From positions 1 to 18,788 of the forward strand of contig JANQDY010000101.1 of the NCBI GenBank assembly GCA_028278625.1: a stretch of 18,788 nt of DNA, written 5' to 3'. This DNA comes from Thermodesulfobacteriota bacterium (GTDB lineage Bacteria > Desulfobacterota > DSM-4660 > Desulfatiglandales > Desulfatiglandaceae). Below the pieces are notes generated by a model. That model was not told where the DNA came from and did no database searches. It saw only the letters and a program-made list of their open reading frames with translations. Positions 15,721 to 18,788 of the stretch are shown piece by piece. The translations under genes and the position numbers were made by a program. Within the stretch, counting starts at the first letter, position 1; the number at the start of each line of letters is the position of its first letter.

Positions 15721-16734
15721 ATGAAAAAGTTTTTGAACGCGCCTGAGAATTTTGTTGATGAAATGGTCGAAGGTATTCTGGCTGCTCATCCCGATCAGCT
15801 GACGGTGGTCGATAATGATCTCCGTTGTATCGTCAGGGCCGGAGAAAAAAAAGAGGGCAAGGTGGGACTGGCCACGGGCGGCGGTTCCGGGCATCTCCCC
15901 TTGTTCCTGGGTTACGTGGGCCAAGGGATGTTGGATGGCTGTTCCGTTGGAGGGGTTTTTCAATCTCCCAGCTCGGAGCAGATGTTGACTGTCACAAAGG
16001 CCATCGACGCCGGCGCCGGCGTGCTCTATATCTACGGCAACTATGGCGGCGATATCCTGAATTTTGACATGGCCGCGGAAATGGCGGAAATGGAAGATAT
16101 CAAGGTCCTTTCCTTTGCCGCGGCCGATGACGTGGCCTCCGCCTCTAAGGGGGAAGAGGGAAAGCGGAGAGGGGTGGCCGGGATCTTCTTTGTGTATAAG
16201 GTGGCAGGCGCCAAAGCCGATGAACTGGCCACCCTCGAAGAGGTAAAACGGGTGGCTGAAAAGGCGGCCGCCAATGTGCGCACCATGGGTGTTGCCTTGA
16301 CCCCCTGCATCGTACCGGAGGTGGGAAAGCCCGGTTTTTCCATTGGAGACGACGAAATGGAAATCGGCATGGGCATTCACGGAGAACCGGGTATCCATCG
16401 CGGAAAACTGAAAAGCGCCGATCAGGTCACCGATACCATGATGTCCGCTGTTCTGGAGGACCTTCCCTACGAGAAGGGTGACCAGGTGGCGGTGCTGATT
16501 AACGGGCTGGGCGCCACGCCCAAAGAGGAGATGTATATCGTCTATCGCCGCATGGACCGGATGTTGAAAGAGAAGGGGATTTCCGTGTTTCATGTGTACG
16601 TGGGGGAATTCGCCACGTCCATGGAAATGGCCGGTTTTTCCATCTCTCTGATGAAACTGGACGATGAACTGAAAGACCTGTTGGCCAGGCCCGCACGGAC
16701 CCCCTTTTTCGAGCAGGTCCAGTTGGAGATTTAA
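15721..16734 (+). CDS. dhaK: Dihydroxyacetone kinase subunit DhaK (divergent)
   Basis: DhaK binds a short-chain ketose covalently through a histidine while DhaL supplies the phosphate. The 337-residue protein keeps the known catalytic set at a constant offset of two from E. coli: H58 (GGGSGH), D111 (GGDILNF) and H220 (GIHGEPG), the last being the hemiaminal-forming histidine. It differs at GSGHLP, where most DhaK have GSGHEP (Glu replaced by Leu59), and lacks about 20 residues of an E. coli loop near 246. This suggests a subfamily with altered substrate, perhaps a C4 ketose. ATG 15721 follows TGAGGATAAAG; an ATG at 15706 overlaps that ribosome site. Co-transcribed with dhaL, 36 bases downstream. 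Confidence 0.92.
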   Translation: MKKFLNAPENFVDEMVEGILAAHPDQLTVVDNDLRCIVRAGEKKEGKVGLATGGGSGHLPLFLGYVGQGMLDGCSVGGVFQSPSSEQMLTVTKAIDAGAGVLYIYGNYGGDILNFDMAAEMAEMEDIKVLSFAAADDVASASKGEEGKRRGVAGIFFVYKVAGAKADELATLEEVKRVAEKAAANVRTMGVALTPCIVPEVGKPGFSIGDDEMEIGMGIHGEPGIHRGKLKSADQVTDTMMSAVLEDLPYEKGDQVAVLINGLGATPKEEMYIVYRRMDRMLKEKGISVFHVYVGEFATSMEMAGFSISLMKLDDELKDLLARPARTPFFEQVQLEI

Positions 16735-16770
16735 ACGCCAAAAAGCGGCATTTTAGAGGAGAAAAAAGTC

Positions 16771-17388
16771 ATGGATTCCCTGAACAAGGACCACATCATT
16801 CAAATCCTATCCAACCTGAAACAGCTTTTTGACGAACAGAAAGAGGCTTTGGTTGAACTGGACAGCCGGATGGGAGACGGGGATCTTGGACTGACAATGG
16901 CCAAGGCCTTTACCGCGGCCCACGACGAAATGGCAGGCACGGAAGAGAGGGACCTGGGAAAGATTCTCATGAAGGCGGGCATGATCATGGCCAAAGCCGC
17001 TCCCTCAACCATGGGGACCCTCATGGCCACGGGATTTATGCGGGGCGGGAAGGCGGTGTCCGGAAAGAAAGAACTCACCACAGACGATCTTGCCGATTTC
17101 TTTCAGGCTTTCGTGGGGGGAATCATGGAACGGGGCAAGGCAAAACCGGGAGAGAAAACCGTGGTGGACGCTCTGAAGCCGGCCGCCGATGCCCTGGATG
17201 CGTGCAGAGGGAAGGGGGCCGAAGAGGCGCTAAAGGAGGCCCTTTTGTCCGCGGAAAAAGGCCTTGAATCCTCAAAAGAGATGATCGCCCAACACGGGAG
17301 GATCGCCTACTACAAGGAGAAATCCAAAGGGCAGCAGGATCCCGGTGCCACCGCCGGGGTCATCCTCATAAAGGGATTCATTCTCTAG
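16771..17388 (+). CDS. dhaL: Dihydroxyacetone kinase nucleotide-binding subunit DhaL (divergent)
   Basis: The 205-residue all-helical subunit that carries the nucleotide for DhaK-bound ketose phosphorylation. The Mg-binding aspartates D31, D36 and D38 (LDSRMGDGDLG) match E. coli D30, D35 and D37. PGEKTVVDALKP (126-137) and DPGATAG (190-196) are the other family motifs. The usual GGxSGxLYGT loop is replaced by AAPSTMGTLM (76-85), an unusual change near the nucleotide. GAGGAG stands about 9-10 bases before ATG 16771. No DhaM phosphotransferase component follows, so either free ATP is the donor or DhaM is encoded elsewhere. It is the last gene of the plus-strand operon. Confidence 0.92.
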   Translation: MDSLNKDHIIQILSNLKQLFDEQKEALVELDSRMGDGDLGLTMAKAFTAAHDEMAGTEERDLGKILMKAGMIMAKAAPSTMGTLMATGFMRGGKAVSGKKELTTDDLADFFQAFVGGIMERGKAKPGEKTVVDALKPAADALDACRGKGAEEALKEALLSAEKGLESSKEMIAQHGRIAYYKEKSKGQQDPGATAGVILIKGFIL

Positions 17389-17417
17389 CTCCCGCACCGT
17401 ACTTCCAAAAATCCCTC

Positions 17418-17452
17418 TTCAGGAGGATTCTGCCAAAGAGGATCCTCCTGAA
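17418..17452 (+). terminator. Hairpin at the end of the dhaKL operon
   Basis: An 11-base perfect inverted repeat (TTCAGGAGGAT at 17418-17428 and ATCCTCCTGAA at 17442-17452) starts 30 bases after the dhaL stop. The following sequence AAAATTGCTCTTAT has only scattered T, so termination may be inefficient or Rho-assisted. Confidence 0.5.
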
Positions 17453-17515
17453 AATTGCTCTTATGTAATGTGACAGACGCCTTCTCTTGCTATGAGCAAC
17501 GACACCTTGCGGGCG

Positions 17516-17816
17516 TCATTCCGTTTGAAAAACGGTTTTGTTGGAAACGCCGGATGGTCCCATACATTTTGCGGTTTCGTGAAAATCACCGAACGAAAGC
17601 TGTTGCATGGTGACGCCGTCATTGGAGACAAAGAGAACTCCTTGAAACGAGAGACCGTTTAAAATCGCCTCTGAATAGCCCGTACTCCATTTTATCAGTG
17701 GCGCTGTGCGATAGCAGGAAAAACCAATCGGCATTTTTCCATGTTTTGTATTTCAACATAAAGATGCATGGAAGAATTGTCCATGATATAGGCCTAATAG
17801 ATGGACGATTTTCCAC
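17516..17816 (-). pseudogene. Possible frameshifted gene remnant, family unknown
   Basis: Two overlapping minus-strand frames read like one protein broken by a single frameshift near 17650. The first (from GTG 17816) runs through KTWKNADWFFLLSH and GLFRGDFKRSL. The second, one base out of phase, continues FQGVLFVSNDGVTMQQLSFG and DFHETAKCMGPSGVSNKTVF before stopping at 17516. Both halves have a plausible amino-acid mix and join smoothly at KRSL/FQG. No family could be named. It may equally be chance; evidence is only the continuity of the two frames. Confidence 0.25.
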
Positions 17817-17848
17817 CTATCCCAGCTGTTCGGGAACGGAGAAAAAAT

Positions 17849-18730
17849 ATGGACAAAGATGCTTTCTCACGCATAGCAGAGTCCCTTCGTCAGTACCGAC
17901 GTGCTGAACTACGAGATTTCAGCAAGGAGCTTGGGGAAGACCCAGTGGACTCTCTCTACGTCGATCCGCTCCCGGGTGACGCAGTCCTTCGATCCGTTAT
18001 GTCAAGCAATACAACATTCTTGCTAGGTCGGAAAGGAACTGGGAAGAGTACAATCTTCGCGAAAGCTCAGATTGCCTACCGCAACTCCAGAGATGTTCTA
18101 TCGGTCTATGTTGACGTAAAAGCGCTATACGAGTTGTTGTCACCAGAGGGGATGCCCCTCGGCACAGAGGACAGAGGAATTGATCCAGGCATCTGCCGGA
18201 CACACCTACTCCGAAAAGCGTTTCTAGGCGCTGTGATCTCGGAACTTTTGAAAGAGATTGACAAGACCTGTAACACAATGGGTTTCCTCGAAGTCTGGCG
18301 AGGCGTCAGACGGTCATACAGAGAATTGAAGCAATGCCTTATCGCTCTACAAGAACAAGTGTCAGAGGCGAAACTTGAGATCCACGAAATCCCGGTGCTG
18401 CAACGTATTTCGAATACATGGCGCTCTCAAATCACGAAGGAGCAAGGCAGCGAAACCAGGACTGAGGCGGGCGGTGAGATCGGCGTAACTGGGCCGAAGG
18501 TGAATGCATCCGCGTCTTTGTCTGACTTTGACAAGGCACTGGAAGATGCTGAAGTATACAAGGAGTACTCCGAGGTCGTTCTCCAGGCTTTTCCATTCTC
18601 GGACTTACTCGGCGAGATTAAGGATCTGTTGGAGGAAGCCCGCATGACTCGCCTCGTCGTTTTCTTTGACGATTTTTCCGAGTTGAACTATGATGGTCCT
18701 GTAAAAAGTAAAACCAATTTAACCATTTGA
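17849..18730 (+). CDS. P-loop ATPase, probably truncated by an insertion
   Basis: From ATG 17849 (GGAG 7 bases upstream) the frame gives 293 residues. A P-loop LLGRKGTGKSTIF is at 58-70, with GKS at 65-67, and a Walker B LVVFFDD at 269-275. Between them lies a long helical, charged stretch (about 100-260). The last residues after FSELN (DGPVKSKTNLTI) look like read-through into foreign sequence, so the original protein was probably much longer. ATPases of this general type with little else recognisable are often found in accessory or defence islands, but no partner gene is visible and I cannot assign a function. Codon and base use are less GC-rich than in the dha genes, suggesting transfer. 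Likely a pseudogene remnant. Confidence 0.65.
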   Translation: MDKDAFSRIAESLRQYRRAELRDFSKELGEDPVDSLYVDPLPGDAVLRSVMSSNTTFLLGRKGTGKSTIFAKAQIAYRNSRDVLSVYVDVKALYELLSPEGMPLGTEDRGIDPGICRTHLLRKAFLGAVISELLKEIDKTCNTMGFLEVWRGVRRSYRELKQCLIALQEQVSEAKLEIHEIPVLQRISNTWRSQITKEQGSETRTEAGGEIGVTGPKVNASASLSDFDKALEDAEVYKEYSEVVLQAFPFSDLLGEIKDLLEEARMTRLVVFFDDFSELNYDGPVKSKTNLTI

Positions 18731-18788
18731 AATACTTGCGAATAAAATCGCTTTTGCCTTGATTTTCGACTTACATTTTGCTATAGAA
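18698..18788. mobile_element. Possible left end of an insertion element (continues beyond window)
   Basis: At about 18697 the sequence changes abruptly to strongly AT-rich non-coding DNA beginning CTGTAAAAAGTAAAACC, interrupting the ATPase frame immediately after a conserved motif. This fits the end of an insertion sequence, but no transposase or second end is within the window. Confidence 0.3.

Larger units (their letters stand above)
17389..17848. other. 460-base region between dhaL and the ATPase gene
   Basis: Apart from the hairpin near the left end and a possible minus-strand gene remnant (17516-17816), no intact gene was found. The base composition becomes visibly more AT-rich than in the dha genes. 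No convincing promoter for the ATPase gene was seen in this stretch. Confidence 0.4.

Noticed and set aside
14943..15722. 259-codon minus-strand frame
   Set aside because: Antisense to the binding-protein gene, whose signal peptide and fold motifs are unambiguous.
15685..16593. Long 302-codon open frame on the minus strand
   Set aside because: It is the mirror of dhaK, which has clear catalytic motifs, a ribosome site and an operon position; the minus-strand translation has no family features.
1..18788. CRISPR arrays, rRNA genes, integrases or attachment sites
   Set aside because: No regularly spaced repeats, rRNA sequence or recombinase gene was found. The tRNA-His 3' end is not duplicated in the flanking sequence that I could see.

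Overview
The window looks like chromosome of a moderately GC-rich Gram-negative bacterium. The best guess is a deltaproteobacterium (Desulfobacterota). This is inferred from the gene set (selA, gmhA, an FmdB-type zinc ribbon, a deoxyhypusine-synthase-like protein, carbamate kinase paired with a COG2403 GTPase) and from a heptad repeat in an intergenic gap. No taxonomic marker such as rRNA is present.

Left third (1-6850, all minus strand): a tightly packed housekeeping operon read in the order selA, gmhA, deoxyhypusine-synthase-like gene, fmdB-like gene, ispF, cysS, uvrB (uvrB runs off the left edge). Its genes overlap or are separated by 3-60 bases. A good sigma-70-type promoter (TTGACG, 17 bases, TATATT) lies about 100 bases upstream of selA. 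The operon mixes selenocysteine-tRNA synthesis, heptose synthesis for lipopolysaccharide, isoprenoid synthesis, tRNA charging and DNA repair.

Middle (6850-8470): a stand-alone tRNA-His gene with its own promoter, encoded CCA and a strong terminator, then a small four-helix membrane protein on the minus strand, then a plus-strand pair of tiny genes, one basic and one acidic, of unknown function.

Metabolic block (8469-17390): on the minus strand, an M29-type metallo-aminopeptidase, an FGGY sugar kinase and a BtpA/SgcQ TIM-barrel protein form one tight operon. After a 195-base gap come a cyclic-2,3-diphosphoglycerate-synthetase-like GTPase (COG2403) and a carbamate kinase. Divergent from the aminopeptidase, on the plus strand, are an exported LsrB/RhaS-like sugar-binding protein and the two halves of a dihydroxyacetone-type kinase (DhaK, DhaL). 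The shared control region has promoters facing both ways and a 12-base inverted repeat whose arms flank the plus-strand promoter about five helical turns apart. Together these genes look like an uncharacterised carbohydrate (ketose or small sugar) catabolic locus: uptake, two different sugar kinases, a candidate lyase/isomerase barrel and a hydrolase. No ABC permease, transport ATPase or DhaM phosphate donor is in the window, and the substrate is unknown. This locus is the best candidate here for an undescribed system.

Right edge (17390-18788): visibly different, accessory-looking DNA. It holds a possible frameshifted gene remnant, then a P-loop ATPase that breaks off just after its Walker B motif. 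An abrupt switch to AT-rich sequence at about 18697 suggests insertion of a mobile element that continues past the window.
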